Part shown: positions 19,128 to 28,364 of the stretch, one piece after another
Position numbering within the stretch: the first letter of the stretch is position 1
How the letters are laid out: every line of letters begins with the position of its first letter
Assembly (NCBI RefSeq): GCF_016597725.1
Contig: NZ_VCGY01000008.1
Span: 1-64,000 of the forward strand
Length of the DNA stretch: 64,000 nucleotides
DNA from: Marinobacter sp. 1-4A
GTDB taxonomy: Bacteria; Pseudomonadota; Gammaproteobacteria; Pseudomonadales; Oleiphilaceae
Direction: 5' to 3'
Made by a program: the position numbers and the translations under genes
The notes under the pieces: model-generated
What the model was told of the DNA's origin: nothing
Databases searched by the model: none
The model's input: only the letters and a program-made list of their open reading frames with translations

Positions 19128-20756
19128 TTAGGCGCCTCCATCCGGCTCACTGACTATAACCCTGTTTCTTCCCGCACGTTTGGCAGCGTATAGGGCCGTA
19201 TCCGCAGCGGCGAACCAGTCCTCTTGCCGGTAATCTTTTTTGTAGCCAGCCACCCCCACGCTAATAGTGATGATACTATCCTCACTGCCGGGGATTGTGA
19301 TTTCCTCAGCCACGCGAACGCGCAACTTCTCCGCGATTTGATAGCCCATTTTTTCATTTGCGCCGGGAATCAAAATGGCGAACTCTTCTCCGCCGTACCG
19401 GCCAACTACATCATAGTTTCTGGCATGCTCCATCATTATGCGGCCTAGCTTTGCAAGCACCCTGTCGCCAGTCTGGTGCCCCCAGTTATCATTGATCTGT
19501 TTAAAGTGATCTACATCCAGCATTAAAATAACAGCTGGATACTCTCCTCTGGATGCTCGGTTCAGTTCTTGTCGCACGCGCTCCATCAAATAGCGGCGGC
19601 TGTAAACTCCGGTAAGTGCGTCTTTGTTGGCCATTTCTTCCAGCTTGACGTTCAGTGTTCTGATATCTCTGGTTCGGGATTTAATGGTGGCTTCCAACTT
19701 GCTCATTGCTAGATGCATACCAAAATAGAGTGCAAGTTCGATCAGAATGAAGACAACAATGGCATAGACAATATTGACCCATGTGTCGTGATAGAGCCCT
19801 TGTAGTGCGGAGTCAGCGGGTTGCCAAATCATCACTCGCCCTAGCGGCGGTTCGTGTTTGTCACGGATGCCGATGTAATCACGAAGTGCAAATTCCGTTA
19901 ATGTAATCGGGCCGCTTTGTGTTTTCAGTATGATGGTGCGGCCTTCGGATGTCGGGTGGTGCTCCGGCTTGTTTTCACGGGCTGCAAGCACCTCTTTCAA
20001 ATTGTCGGATGAACTGGCTTCAACGAAACAGCCGCAGTTTGATATGAGCGGTTCAGTTGGTCGTTTCCATACCGCCTCGTCCACGCGCTCCTTTCGGATC
20101 ACGATCGCCACTTCGTAACCGATTGCGGAGCTCAACGACTCAATCAGGGTACTGAACGACGTTCCTACCTCCAGTGCCCCAACCTGTTTTGTTGGGTCAC
20201 TGAAACTGAAAACGGGCACAACACCACGCAGGCCAGCGTATACCCGGCCCAATTCAAACCCCTGACGAGGCTGTCCGTCACGATTTACATCTACGACCAA
20301 GTGCCTCAAGTTATCCATGTTGTCGCCGAACTTTTCAGGCTTGTGGACGCGTAAAAAGCTGTTAGAGCCCGGTCCGAGATGAAAATGCAGCTGGCGCACC
20401 TGATATTCTTTCGTCATTTTTTGCCAGCCCGGAGAAACTGCTTCGTACAGCAGTGCGCGGATGTCGTCAGGCTTCATGACATTGCCGCCGCTGTTACCTG
20501 CAGTGGCGCGTTCGGCTTCGTTCAGCAACCTTTGGACATCGGGAGAGTTAGCGACAAAAGTCGCCAACTGAGACATGCTGTCCAGAGTTGTCGATAAAGC
20601 AACTTCAAAAGTTTTTTGTGACTGCTGCCCTTTCTGAGCGAGCGCGGTTTGTAGGGCCTCTTTGTCACTCACATAGTTGATCATGACGAAGATCGCTTCG
20701 CTCACGAGTAAGGTGAGTGAGACGGCCAGAAATATCCTGTAGTGCGTTTTCGTCAT
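19128..20756 (-). CDS. Membrane diguanylate cyclase with extracytoplasmic double-Cache-like sensor
   Basis: Product is 542 residues. TM1 is near residues 8-27, then about 300 extracytoplasmic residues. They include LHFHLGPGSNSFLRVHKP and a GRVYAGLRGVVPVFSFSD segment typical of double-Cache sensors. TM2 lies near 325-350, followed by a GGDEF domain (about 375-540). The active site reads GGEEF, a catalytically competent variant, and RNYD five residues before it is an intact RXXD inhibitory site. It should make cyclic di-GMP in response to a periplasmic ligand; the ligand is unknown. It is a single gene, downstream of ntrC on the same strand but 108 bases away. Confidence 0.9.
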   Translation of the reverse strand: MTKTHYRIFLAVSLTLLVSEAIFVMINYVSDKEALQTALAQKGQQSQKTFEVALSTTLDSMSQLATFVANSPDVQRLLNEAERATAGNSGGNVMKPDDIRALLYEAVSPGWQKMTKEYQVRQLHFHLGPGSNSFLRVHKPEKFGDNMDNLRHLVVDVNRDGQPRQGFELGRVYAGLRGVVPVFSFSDPTKQVGALEVGTSFSTLIESLSSAIGYEVAIVIRKERVDEAVWKRPTEPLISNCGCFVEASSSDNLKEVLAARENKPEHHPTSEGRTIILKTQSGPITLTEFALRDYIGIRDKHEPPLGRVMIWQPADSALQGLYHDTWVNIVYAIVVFILIELALYFGMHLAMSKLEATIKSRTRDIRTLNVKLEEMANKDALTGVYSRRYLMERVRQELNRASRGEYPAVILMLDVDHFKQINDNWGHQTGDRVLAKLGRIMMEHARNYDVVGRYGGEEFAILIPGANEKMGYQIAEKLRVRVAEEITIPGSEDSIITISVGVAGYKKDYRQEDWFAAADTALYAAKRAGRNRVIVSEPDGGA

Positions 20757-20864
20757 GTGAGTGAGTTCGGTAGGTCAAGGCTAAAAGTGTCGCATGTTTT
20801 AACACAACCATGATCAATTGCCAGTTGTTCAGAATTGATTCGGACCGTGTGTGCGAGAGAAAAG

Positions 20865-22289
20865 CTATTCCTCCTCTGCGCGATCCATACCCAACTCATT
20901 GATTTTGCGCGTCAGGGTATTTCTTCCCCAGCCCAGCAGAACTGACGCATCGCGGCGCTTGCCACCGGTGTATTCGAGTGCCGTTTCGATCATGATCTTT
21001 TCGAACTCAGGCATTGCGGATTCGAGAATGGCGGTCTCTCCCCGCCTTAACTCTTGATTCGCCCAGTTTTTCAGCCCTTCCTGCCAAGTGGTTCCGCTAC
21101 TGCGGGGTTCGCTTTGATGGCGCAATTCGGGTGGTAGGTCGTTTATATGAACCTCTCTGCCACTGGCCATTACCGTGAGCCAGCGGCAGATGTTTTCAAG
21201 CTGCCTCACGTTTCCGGGCCAAGGCAATGTGGTAAGGAAGCTTTGAGTTTCCGGGCGTAGGATCTTGGGCTCTACCGTGAGTTCGTTGGCTGCCCTTTGC
21301 AGGAAGTGTTGCATCAACCGGGGGATGTCTTCCCGGCGCTCAGCCAACTTCGGTAGGTGTACGCGAATGACATTCAGGCGGTGAAAAAGGTCTTCCCGGA
21401 AGTCGCCAGCCTGAACGAGCTTTTCCAGATTCTGGTGTGTGGCAGCTATGATTCGTACATCAACCTTAACGGGCGTGGTGCCGCCAACCCGGTAAAACTC
21501 GCCATCGGCAAGAACTCTTAGCAGGCGGGTTTGGGTGTCGCCTGGCATGTCGCCAATTTCATCAAGAAATAGGGTACCTCCGTTAGCTTGCTCGAACCGC
21601 CCCTGACGTATTGCTGATGCTCCGGTAAAAGCCCCCTTTTCATGTCCGAAGAGCTCGGATTCGATAAGGTCTCTGGGGATGGCGGCCATATTTAAGGCAA
21701 TGAAAGGGTGGCTGCTGCGGGGGCTGTGATTGTGCAGGGCTTGAGCAACCAGCTCTTTGCCTGTTCCGCTTTCCCCGTTGATCAGTACTGTGATGTTTGA
21801 GTGGGAAAGCCGGCCAATAGCGCGAAAAACTTCCTGCATGGCTGGGGCTTCGCCGATGATTTCGGTGCTGTGCTGGTGGGCTTCTTCCTTTGGCTGGGAG
21901 CCCGCTCGCTTTTCATGACTATGGGCTACGGCCCGTTCAGCTAACGCAACGGCATCGTCTACATCAAAGGGCTTCGGAAGATACTCGAAAGCCCCGGTCT
22001 GGTAGCTGGTGACCGCACTTTCCAGATCAGAATGGGCCGTCATGATAATCACAGGAATGTCTGGGTGAGATGCAGAAATCCGTGATAACAGGGTGATGCC
22101 ATCGATGCCGGGCATACGGATGTCGCTGATAATAGCGTCGGGCTGTTCCTGTTCCAGCCGCTTCATGATGTTCTCGCCACTCTCGAACGCGGTTGGCTGC
22201 AGGCCAGCTTGATCGAGGGCGCGCTCCAGTACCCAGCGTATACTGCGATCGTCATCGATAATCCATACTTTGGCGGATGTCTGGCTCAT
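20865..22289 (-). CDS. ntrC: Nitrogen regulation response regulator NtrC
   Basis: Product is 474 residues when started at the ATG at 22289 (MSQTSAKVWIIDDDRSIRWV); the open frame continues upstream inside ntrB. NtrC activates sigma54 promoters when nitrogen is scarce. The receiver domain has the phosphorylated Asp in ISDIRMPGIDG (near residue 54). The AAA+ domain has Walker A GESGTGKELV and the sigma54-contacting loop GAFTGA. A Fis-type HTH is at the C-terminus (RRDASVLLGWGRNTLTRKIN). Start overlaps the ntrB stop by four bases (ATGA). Confidence 0.97.
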   Translation of the reverse strand: MSQTSAKVWIIDDDRSIRWVLERALDQAGLQPTAFESGENIMKRLEQEQPDAIISDIRMPGIDGITLLSRISASHPDIPVIIMTAHSDLESAVTSYQTGAFEYLPKPFDVDDAVALAERAVAHSHEKRAGSQPKEEAHQHSTEIIGEAPAMQEVFRAIGRLSHSNITVLINGESGTGKELVAQALHNHSPRSSHPFIALNMAAIPRDLIESELFGHEKGAFTGASAIRQGRFEQANGGTLFLDEIGDMPGDTQTRLLRVLADGEFYRVGGTTPVKVDVRIIAATHQNLEKLVQAGDFREDLFHRLNVIRVHLPKLAERREDIPRLMQHFLQRAANELTVEPKILRPETQSFLTTLPWPGNVRQLENICRWLTVMASGREVHINDLPPELRHQSEPRSSGTTWQEGLKNWANQELRRGETAILESAMPEFEKIMIETALEYTGGKRRDASVLLGWGRNTLTRKINELGMDRAEEE

Positions 22290-23383
22290 GATGTGCCCTC
22301 CAGAGGCAGGAAGATAATGAAGTCCGTTTGGCCCGGTTCGCTCTCGCACTCAACCAGTCCATGGTGCTGGCCAATAATGCTTTGGGTAATGGATAGCCCT
22401 AGCCCTGTGCCGTTAGCGCGACCGCTGATCATCGGGTAGAAAATATTCTGGCGCAGCTCTGGTGCAATGCCTGGGCCGTTATCGATGATATCTATTCGAC
22501 ACACAAGCCGGTGGCGATTGGGGCCAATGGAGACTTGTCGCAGGGCGCGTGTGCGGAATGTAATGCTGGGAGCTTGTTCAACACCGGAATGATTGGTTGG
22601 GCTTTCAAAGGCCGCTTCCATAGCGTTGCGGGCGATGTTGAGGAACGCCTGAATCAACAGCTCTTTGTCTCCCAGCAGCTCCGGCAGACTGGGATCGTAG
22701 TCCCTTTGGAATAGCACTCTGCCTTTGCTTTCTGCGTCAAGAAGGGTGCGTACGCGCTCGAGTATTTCATGGATATTGGTTTGTGCGAGCTTGAGTGCTT
22801 TGTTGGGGCCCAGCATGCGATCAACAAGGCTGCGCAAGCGGTCTGCCTCTTCAATAATAACTCGCGTATATTCCCGCTGGTCTGCGCTAGCCAGTTCCCG
22901 GTCAAGCAACTGCGCGGCGCCGCGGATGCCTCCTAGCGGGTTCTTAATTTCATGCGCCATGCCCCTTACAAGTATGCGGGTGGTTTCCTGCTGGGCAATC
23001 AAGTCTTCTTCTCGGCTTATCCGAAGTAGGCGGTCTCTAGGCTGTATCTCCACCAAAAGCACAGCTGGATCTTGGTCAAGGAGAGACACGGAGTAATCGA
23101 CGGTGCGCTGCGAGCCGCTGGCAAGCAGAAATTCAGTCTCCCGGCGAGTGTAAGAGTGGCCGGTCTCGGATGCTTTGCGCAACGTTCTGAAAGCGTCATC
23201 CGAATCCAGCAGGATGTCGCTGAGCGCAAGTCCAGCGCTGCGTGTCATGCTGGTTTCGAACAGGTTTTCTGCCGCAGGGTTTAGGTAGCGGATAACCAAA
23301 TTGCGCTCTAATACAACAACTGATGTGGTGAGGTTGTCCAGCATGTTCTTAAAGTGGTTTTCGCTGGTTGATGACTGTGCCAT
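22286..23383 (-). CDS. ntrB: Nitrogen regulation sensor kinase NtrB
   Basis: Product is 365 residues, no membrane segments, a cytosolic kinase/phosphatase of NtrC normally controlled by PII. A PAS domain occupies about residues 10-120. The phospho-acceptor His is in MAHEIKNPLGGIRGAAQLL (near 140). The ATPase domain has N box NIARNAMEAA, DNGPGI and GTGLGLS. Overlaps ntrC by four bases. Its upstream gap (23384-23662) holds two dyads close to the NtrC consensus, suggesting feedback control. Confidence 0.96.
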   Translation of the reverse strand: MAQSSTSENHFKNMLDNLTTSVVVLERNLVIRYLNPAAENLFETSMTRSAGLALSDILLDSDDAFRTLRKASETGHSYTRRETEFLLASGSQRTVDYSVSLLDQDPAVLLVEIQPRDRLLRISREEDLIAQQETTRILVRGMAHEIKNPLGGIRGAAQLLDRELASADQREYTRVIIEEADRLRSLVDRMLGPNKALKLAQTNIHEILERVRTLLDAESKGRVLFQRDYDPSLPELLGDKELLIQAFLNIARNAMEAAFESPTNHSGVEQAPSITFRTRALRQVSIGPNRHRLVCRIDIIDNGPGIAPELRQNIFYPMISGRANGTGLGLSITQSIIGQHHGLVECESEPGQTDFIIFLPLEGTS

Positions 23384-23616
23384 GCGCGGATCCTGTTGGT
23401 TATGGCAAAAGAAGTGGGAGGGTGTCTAAACGGAATTCCCCATATCTGCCTTTGTCGCTGTAACAGAATTCAGCAAGAACCGAACCAGTTTCGGTGAGCC
23501 AGTAAACGGAAGTTTGGGCCAAGCAGCAGAGGCGCCGGGCGGAGCAGTTCAGGGCAGTCTGGGATCAAACAGCGCAGGTAGGTTTGGTGTTTTATCTATC
23601 GGCGCTAAGCCATTAT

Positions 23617-23652
23617 TGCACCAAAAGAGTGCGACCGCACCAGACCGGTGCG
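23617..23652 (-). promoter_or_regulatory. Two adjacent NtrC-like dyads upstream of ntrB
   Basis: Using the consensus TGCACY-N5-GGTGCR, 23617-23633 reads TGCACC-AAAAG-AGTGCG and 23636-23652 reads CGCACC-AGACC-GGTGCG, each with one mismatch. Centres are 19 bp apart, about two helical turns. They lie about 235-270 bp before ntrB. A weak sigma54-like site (GG and GC 10 bp apart, about 23522-23537, minus strand) lies between them and ntrB. Alternatively they are simple hairpins ending the DUF4124 transcript, although only a poor T run follows. Confidence 0.5.
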
Positions 23653-23662
23653 GCCCGAAGAT

Positions 23663-24187
23663 TTAGTTTTGCACAGAAGGGCGGTGAACGGTAAAGCGTA
23701 TGGGTTTGCCGGTTTTAATCTGAACGCCGTTTCGGTCAATAATGTGAATGCCCGCATCGTGGGTTCCACGGAAAACATTGTTGACGGTAACCGACCCTGA
23801 TGCGCTTTGGCCGACGGGTTGGCCATCGAGCGTTACTTCGTATTTGTGCCCCGGTTCAAGTTCAGGGGTGCTGCGCATTTCAAAGTGCACATCGCCGCTA
23901 CCGCTGTGGAACGCTTGTTCATCCTCAGGGTAGATGAATGAAACTTGTTCGTAAATCGACCCTTCCCGCTTCACTTCTTCCCGCAATTTGTCGGTTTCAC
24001 GCACATTTTTCGGTTTGGGGAGTGTTATGGTTGTTACAGGTTTTACTTTCACTGTCTCCGCGCCTTTGGACGGCTCATCGGAGAAGGTTACGTTGCCTTG
24101 CGCATCCACGTTACGGTAAACCTCTGCGATTACCGGTGTCGTGATCAGTAGCATTAGCCCTGCGGTTATTCCATGTTTCAGTCTCAT
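23663..24187 (-). CDS. Small secreted DUF4124-domain protein
   Basis: Product is 174 residues. A signal peptide is clear (MRLKHGITAGLMLLITTPVIA, cleavage near residue 21-22). It is followed by the DUF4124 pattern EVYRNVDAQGNVTFSDEP (about 22-39), then a charged stretch and a beta-rich C-terminal half (GHKYEVTLDGQPVGQS). Proteins of this family are periplasmic and have no proven function. It lies between glnA and ntrBC, an arrangement I recall in pseudomonads and relatives, but a role in nitrogen control is not shown by the sequence. Confidence 0.8.
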   Translation of the reverse strand: MRLKHGITAGLMLLITTPVIAEVYRNVDAQGNVTFSDEPSKGAETVKVKPVTTITLPKPKNVRETDKLREEVKREGSIYEQVSFIYPEDEQAFHSGSGDVHFEMRSTPELEPGHKYEVTLDGQPVGQSASGSVTVNNVFRGTHDAGIHIIDRNGVQIKTGKPIRFTVHRPSVQN

Positions 24188-24307
24188 AAGTACAGTCCGC
24201 TGTATTGTTTGGTGTGATTATCAATGGCCGAGCGGACCTTTTCAATGTGACAGGATGAGATGATGGTTACATATCGTTAAGGGCAAGGGCGTTGTGTTTA
24301 GAATCAC

Positions 24308-24340
24308 AAAAAAAGCCCCACTTTTTTGAGTGGGGCTTTT
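24308..24340 (-). terminator. Terminator after glnA
   Basis: On the minus strand AAAAGCCCCACT and AGTGGGGCTTTTTTT pair around a C plus A-rich loop, with a T run after the stem. It lies about 50 bases after the glnA stop and explains why the DUF4124 gene would need its own promoter. Confidence 0.92.
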
Positions 24341-24391
24341 GATGCTGCTATTCAGTTCCAGTGCGGTTTTATCGACGGCAACTGAAAGGCT

Positions 24392-25795
24392 TTAGCAGGA
24401 ATAATACAGTTCAAACTCGACCGGGTGAGTGGTCATGTTGATGCGCTCAACTTCACCACGCTTAAGGTCGATGTAGCCCTGAATCATATCCTCTGTAAAC
24501 ACGCCACCACGGGTCAGGAACTCATGGTCTTCTTTCAAAGCGACCAAGGCTTCCTGAAGGGTCTCAGCAACTTTTGGAATGCTAAGAGCCTCTTCTTTCG
24601 GCAGGTCGTAAAGGTCTTTGTCCATGGCATCGCCTGGGTGAATCTTGTTCTGGATGCCATCAAGGCCAGCCATCATCAGCGCAGAAAATGCAAGGTACGG
24701 GTTGGCGGCCGGATCAGGGAAGCGCACTTCCACACGGCGGGCTTTCGGGCTGGTGACATAGGGAATACGGATAGATGCGGAGCGGTTGCGCGCAGAGTAC
24801 GCCAGCATAACCGGTGCTTCGTAATGCGGAACCAGACGCTTATAGCTGTTAGTAGCCGGGTTGGTGAACGCGTTCAAGGCTTTGGCATGCTTGATGATGC
24901 CGCCCACGTAAAACAGTGCCATTTCACTCAGGCCAGCATAGCTGTCGCCTGCAAACAGGTTTTTGCCATCTTTGTTCAGACTCATGTGCACATGCATACC
25001 GGAGCCGTTATCGCCGACGACTGGCTTGGGCATAAAGGTAGCGGTTTTGCCGTAGGCGTGGGCTACGTTGTGCACGCAGTATTTAAGAATCTGAACTTCG
25101 TCCGCCTTTTTGGTCAAGGAGTTAGGGCCGACACCGATTTCACACTGGCCAGCTGTGCCCACTTCGTGGTGATGCACCTCAATAACCAATCCCATGGATT
25201 CCATAGCAGCACACATTGCGCCGCGCAGGTCGTGCAGGCTGTCTACCGGTGGTACGGGGAAGTAGCCGCCTTTAACGCCGGGGCGGTGACCAATGTTGTT
25301 GCTGTCGAAGTCGTCGCCGGAAACCCAGGCAGCTTCCTCGGAGTGCAGCGAATACATGGAGCCCTGCATGTCGGTTTTCCACTTCGCGGAATCGAAAACG
25401 AAAAACTCTGGCTCAGGGCCAAACAAGGCGCCGTCTGCGATGCCTGTGGATTTTAGATACTCTTCGGCTCTACGAGCAACAGAGCGAGGGTCGCGCTCGT
25501 AGCCCTGCATGGTTGAAGGCTCAACAATGTCGCAGGTAATGTTGATGGTGCTTTCTTCGGTGAACGGGTCAAGAACGGAGCTACTGTCGTCCGGCATCAG
25601 GATCATGTCGGATTCATTGATGCCTTTCCAGCCAGCGATAGATGAGCCGTCAAACATTTTGCCTTCGGCGAAGAAGTCCTCGTTAACCTCGGTCGCAGGT
25701 ATAGTGACGTGCTGCTCTTTGCCGCGGCTGTCGGTGAACCGCATATCAACCCATTTCACTTCGTGCTCTTTGATCAAATCAGCTGTCTTGGACAT
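24392..25795 (-). CDS. glnA: Glutamine synthetase type I
   Basis: Product is 467 residues from the ATG at 25795, [20 protein letters not shown]; upstream in-frame codons lie in the leader. It joins ammonia to glutamate using ATP, as a dodecamer. Signatures [18 protein letters not shown] (residues about 50-67) and [17 protein letters not shown] are intact, as is the adenylylation site [11 protein letters not shown] (Tyr near 396), the target of GlnE also in this window. Expression should be nitrogen-controlled through the sigma54 promoter and NtrC sites upstream. Confidence 0.98.
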   Translation of the reverse strand: MSKTADLIKEHEVKWVDMRFTDSRGKEQHVTIPATEVNEDFFAEGKMFDGSSIAGWKGINESDMILMPDDSSSVLDPFTEESTINITCDIVEPSTMQGYERDPRSVARRAEEYLKSTGIADGALFGPEPEFFVFDSAKWKTDMQGSMYSLHSEEAAWVSGDDFDSNNIGHRPGVKGGYFPVPPVDSLHDLRGAMCAAMESMGLVIEVHHHEVGTAGQCEIGVGPNSLTKKADEVQILKYCVHNVAHAYGKTATFMPKPVVGDNGSGMHVHMSLNKDGKNLFAGDSYAGLSEMALFYVGGIIKHAKALNAFTNPATNSYKRLVPHYEAPVMLAYSARNRSASIRIPYVTSPKARRVEVRFPDPAANPYLAFSALMMAGLDGIQNKIHPGDAMDKDLYDLPKEEALSIPKVAETLQEALVALKEDHEFLTRGGVFTEDMIQGYIDLKRGEVERINMTTHPVEFELYYSC

Positions 25796-25973
25796 GTGTA
25801 TGCTCCGTAAGTAATCCCGCACAGCGGGTGAATTCGTGATCAGTGTTCCGGATCGTTCTGCAGGGCTGAATTCCGGTCTGTTATACAGGTCTGCGCAGCT
25901 TAGCAAAAGCTGTCGATTCTTACCTTCACATTTCAGGTGCGCAGAAGGTTTTAAAACCTGTTGGCAGGGTTAA

Positions 25974-25989
25974 AGCAAGGTGCTTGCCA
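25974..25989 (-). promoter_or_regulatory. Sigma54 promoter of glnA
   Basis: On the minus strand the bases read TGGCAAGCACCTTGCT, matching the sigma54 consensus TGGCACGN4TTGCW at all but one defined position, with the GG and GC at the required 10-bp spacing. Transcription would start near 25963, about 168 bases before the glnA ATG. Paired with the two NtrC-type sites upstream this is the classic nitrogen-regulated arrangement. Confidence 0.85.
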
Positions 25990-26099
25990 GTTTTGACTTG
26001 AATCCCATGGATCAGGGTGTTTTCGGTCAGCAGGCCGCAGTATCTGCGTTGATTATATAACGGGGCTGTGTGGGCTGGGCTGACTTAGAGTTGCTGAAG

Positions 26100-26157
26100 C
26101 GCACTAAGCTGGTGCGTTATGGTGCTATCGGCTGGTGCGTTGCGCCAAGTTGGTGCG
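26100..26157 (-). promoter_or_regulatory. Two NtrC enhancer sites for glnA
   Basis: CGCACT-AAGCT-GGTGCG (26100-26116) and TGCGCC-AAGTT-GGTGCG (26141-26157) each differ from TGCACY-N5-GGTGCR at one position. Their centres are 41 bp apart (about four turns) and lie about 145 and 186 bp upstream of the predicted glnA start. Extra GGTGC half sites lie between them. This matches the paired high-affinity enhancer sites of enteric glnA in type and distance. Confidence 0.8.
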
Positions 26158-26413
26158 CCGAGTTTGGTTTGGCAAAGCTGATTAAGAAATAGGCGTTCTT
26201 CTTCATATAAACGGTGCAGAGTTTTCGATATACTGCGCGCCGCTTCATTTTCTCCGCGTGTGCCCGGGCCATTGATCCGGATGTTACACGTGAGGCGCCG
26301 GGCCTTCAGGTTCCGGTGGATGAGTTCATTTTACAGATTTGAGATGGCATGTGCGGGCCTTGCTCGTGAACGACCTTCTCAGGTCATTGAGTGCATGCCG
26401 CAGGATTAATTTT

Positions 26414-28225
26414 GTGATTGAAAAACTTCGTAATATCGCCATTATCGCCCACGTTGACCATGGTAAGACCACGCTGGTGGACAAGCTGCTGCGCTTGTCT
26501 GGAACGCTGGATCGCAAAGAGCTCGAAAACGAGCGCGTTATGGATTCCAACGATCAGGAAAAAGAGCGGGGCATTACCATTCTTGCCAAAAATACCGCGC
26601 TGAAATGGAACGGCTACGACATCAACATCGTAGATACCCCAGGCCACGCGGATTTTGGTGGCGAAGTGGAGCGGGTAATGAGCATGGTGGATTGTGTGCT
26701 GCTGGTGGTAGATTCCATCGATGGCCCCATGCCCCAGACACGCTTTGTAACTCAAAAGGCTTTCGCAGCGGGCTTGCGCCCGATTGTAGTCGTGAATAAG
26801 GTCGACCGCCCGGGCGCTCGTCCTGACTGGGTTGTAGATCAGGTTTTCGATCTGTTTGATAGCCTTGGTGCTACAGATGAGCAGTTAGATTTTCCAATCG
26901 TTTATGCCAGCGCGCTGAACGGTGTTGCTGGGCTGGATCATGAAGATCTTGCAGATAACATGGATGCTGTATTCCAAGCCATTGTTGATCACGTACCTGC
27001 GCCCGCTGTTGATCCGGAAGGCCCCTTCCAGATGCAGATATCCCAGCTGGATTACAGCAGCTTTCTAGGTGTGATTGGTATAGGCCGAATTGCTCGCGGC
27101 AAGATTAAAACCAACTCGCCGGTCGTTGCTATTGGCGCCGATGGTAAAAAGCGTCAGGGCCGCATCCTTAAAATTATGGGGCACTCCGGCCTACAGCGCG
27201 TAGAAGTCGACGAAGCTCAGGCGGGCGATATCGTGTGCGTCAGTGGGTTGGACGCTTTATATATCTCCGACACCCTGTGCGATATGAACAATGTGGAGGC
27301 TCTGCCGCCGCTAACGGTTGATGAGCCTACGGTTTCGATGACCTTCCAGGTTAACGATTCTCCTTTCTGTGGCAAGGAGGGCAAGTTTGTAACTAGCCGG
27401 AACATCAAAGACCGCCTTGAGAAAGAGTTGCTGCACAACGTTGCTTTGCGCGTTGAAGAGGGTGATTCAGCAGACAAGTTCAAGGTGTCTGGCCGTGGTG
27501 AGTTACACCTGTCGGTTCTGATCGAGAACATGCGCCGTGAAAACTTCGAGCTGGCGGTAGGTCGCCCTGAAGTTGTTATCAAAGAAGTGGACGGCGAGAA
27601 GCAAGAGCCATACGAGAACGTGATTGTTGATATTGAAGAGCAGCATCAGGGGCCTTTGATGGAGCAAATGGGGCTGCGTAAAGGTGAGCTCACCAATATG
27701 GTGCCGGATGGTAAGGGTCGTATGCGCCTTGAATACACCATTCCTGCGCGGGGCTTGATTGGTTTCCGTAACAGCTTTCTGACTATGACGTCCGGCACGG
27801 GTATTTTGACCTCAACCTTCAGTCACTACGGGCCCATCAAGAGCGGTGATGTTACAAATCGCCAAAATGGTGTTCTCGTTTCCATGGCGACAGGTACAGC
27901 TCTGACCTACTCGCTGGAAACCCTTCAGAGCCGTGGCAAGCTCTTCCTTGACCCGGGTCAGGAAGTATACGAAGGACAGCTTTGCGGTATCCATAGCCGT
28001 GAAAATGACTTGGTTATCAATCCAACCAAGGGTAAGAAACTGGACAACATGCGAGCCTCTGGCAAGGATGAAGTCATCGGCTTGGTGCCACCGATCAAGT
28101 TTACCCTTGAACAGGCGCTGGAGTTTATCGATGACGATGAGTTGGTTGAAGTAACGCCTAAGTCCATTCGACTGCGTAAAAAACACCTTACCGAGAACGA
28201 GCGCAAGCGCGCGAATAAGAAGTAA
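26414..28225 (+). CDS. typA: Ribosome-associated GTPase TypA/BipA
   Basis: The GTG at 26414, with AGGA at 26402-26405, gives 603 residues starting [20 protein letters not shown], the family N-terminus; a longer ATG frame from 26344 adds unrelated residues. BipA is a translational GTPase used in 50S assembly under stress. G1 AHVDHGKTT, switch I RGITI, G3 DTPGHADF and G4 NKVD are present, followed by EF-G-like domains and a BipA-specific C-terminal part. Monocistronic, ended by a terminator. Confidence 0.97.
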   Translation: MIEKLRNIAIIAHVDHGKTTLVDKLLRLSGTLDRKELENERVMDSNDQEKERGITILAKNTALKWNGYDINIVDTPGHADFGGEVERVMSMVDCVLLVVDSIDGPMPQTRFVTQKAFAAGLRPIVVVNKVDRPGARPDWVVDQVFDLFDSLGATDEQLDFPIVYASALNGVAGLDHEDLADNMDAVFQAIVDHVPAPAVDPEGPFQMQISQLDYSSFLGVIGIGRIARGKIKTNSPVVAIGADGKKRQGRILKIMGHSGLQRVEVDEAQAGDIVCVSGLDALYISDTLCDMNNVEALPPLTVDEPTVSMTFQVNDSPFCGKEGKFVTSRNIKDRLEKELLHNVALRVEEGDSADKFKVSGRGELHLSVLIENMRRENFELAVGRPEVVIKEVDGEKQEPYENVIVDIEEQHQGPLMEQMGLRKGELTNMVPDGKGRMRLEYTIPARGLIGFRNSFLTMTSGTGILTSTFSHYGPIKSGDVTNRQNGVLVSMATGTALTYSLETLQSRGKLFLDPGQEVYEGQLCGIHSRENDLVINPTKGKKLDNMRASGKDEVIGLVPPIKFTLEQALEFIDDDELVEVTPKSIRLRKKHLTENERKRANKK

Positions 28226-28242
28226 GGTTTACGCTCTAAATC

Positions 28243-28278
28243 AGGCCGGCGCTGGTAACACAGCCCCGGCCTTTTTTT
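28243..28278 (+). terminator. Terminator after typA
   Basis: AGGCCGG-C-GCTG and CAGC-C-CCGGCCT pair around GTAACA, followed by a run of seven T bases. Confidence 0.92.
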
Positions 28279-28364
28279 GGTCTTCGTTCTTTGCAAAGGC
28301 CGTTCTGTGTGGGCTTAACTCCGCTACACTGTCAACGAAACCAATTTCAATAGCGGAGTGACCC

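Larger units (their letters stand above)
25796..26413. other. 618-bp divergent control region between glnA and bipA
   Basis: This gap holds the glnA leader, the sigma54 promoter at 25974-25989 and two NtrC dyads at 26100-26157, all listed separately. On the bipA side a TATACT (26229-26234) may be a -10 box, but no good -35 partner is seen. Open frames in this gap carry no family motif and none is reported. Confidence 0.6.
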
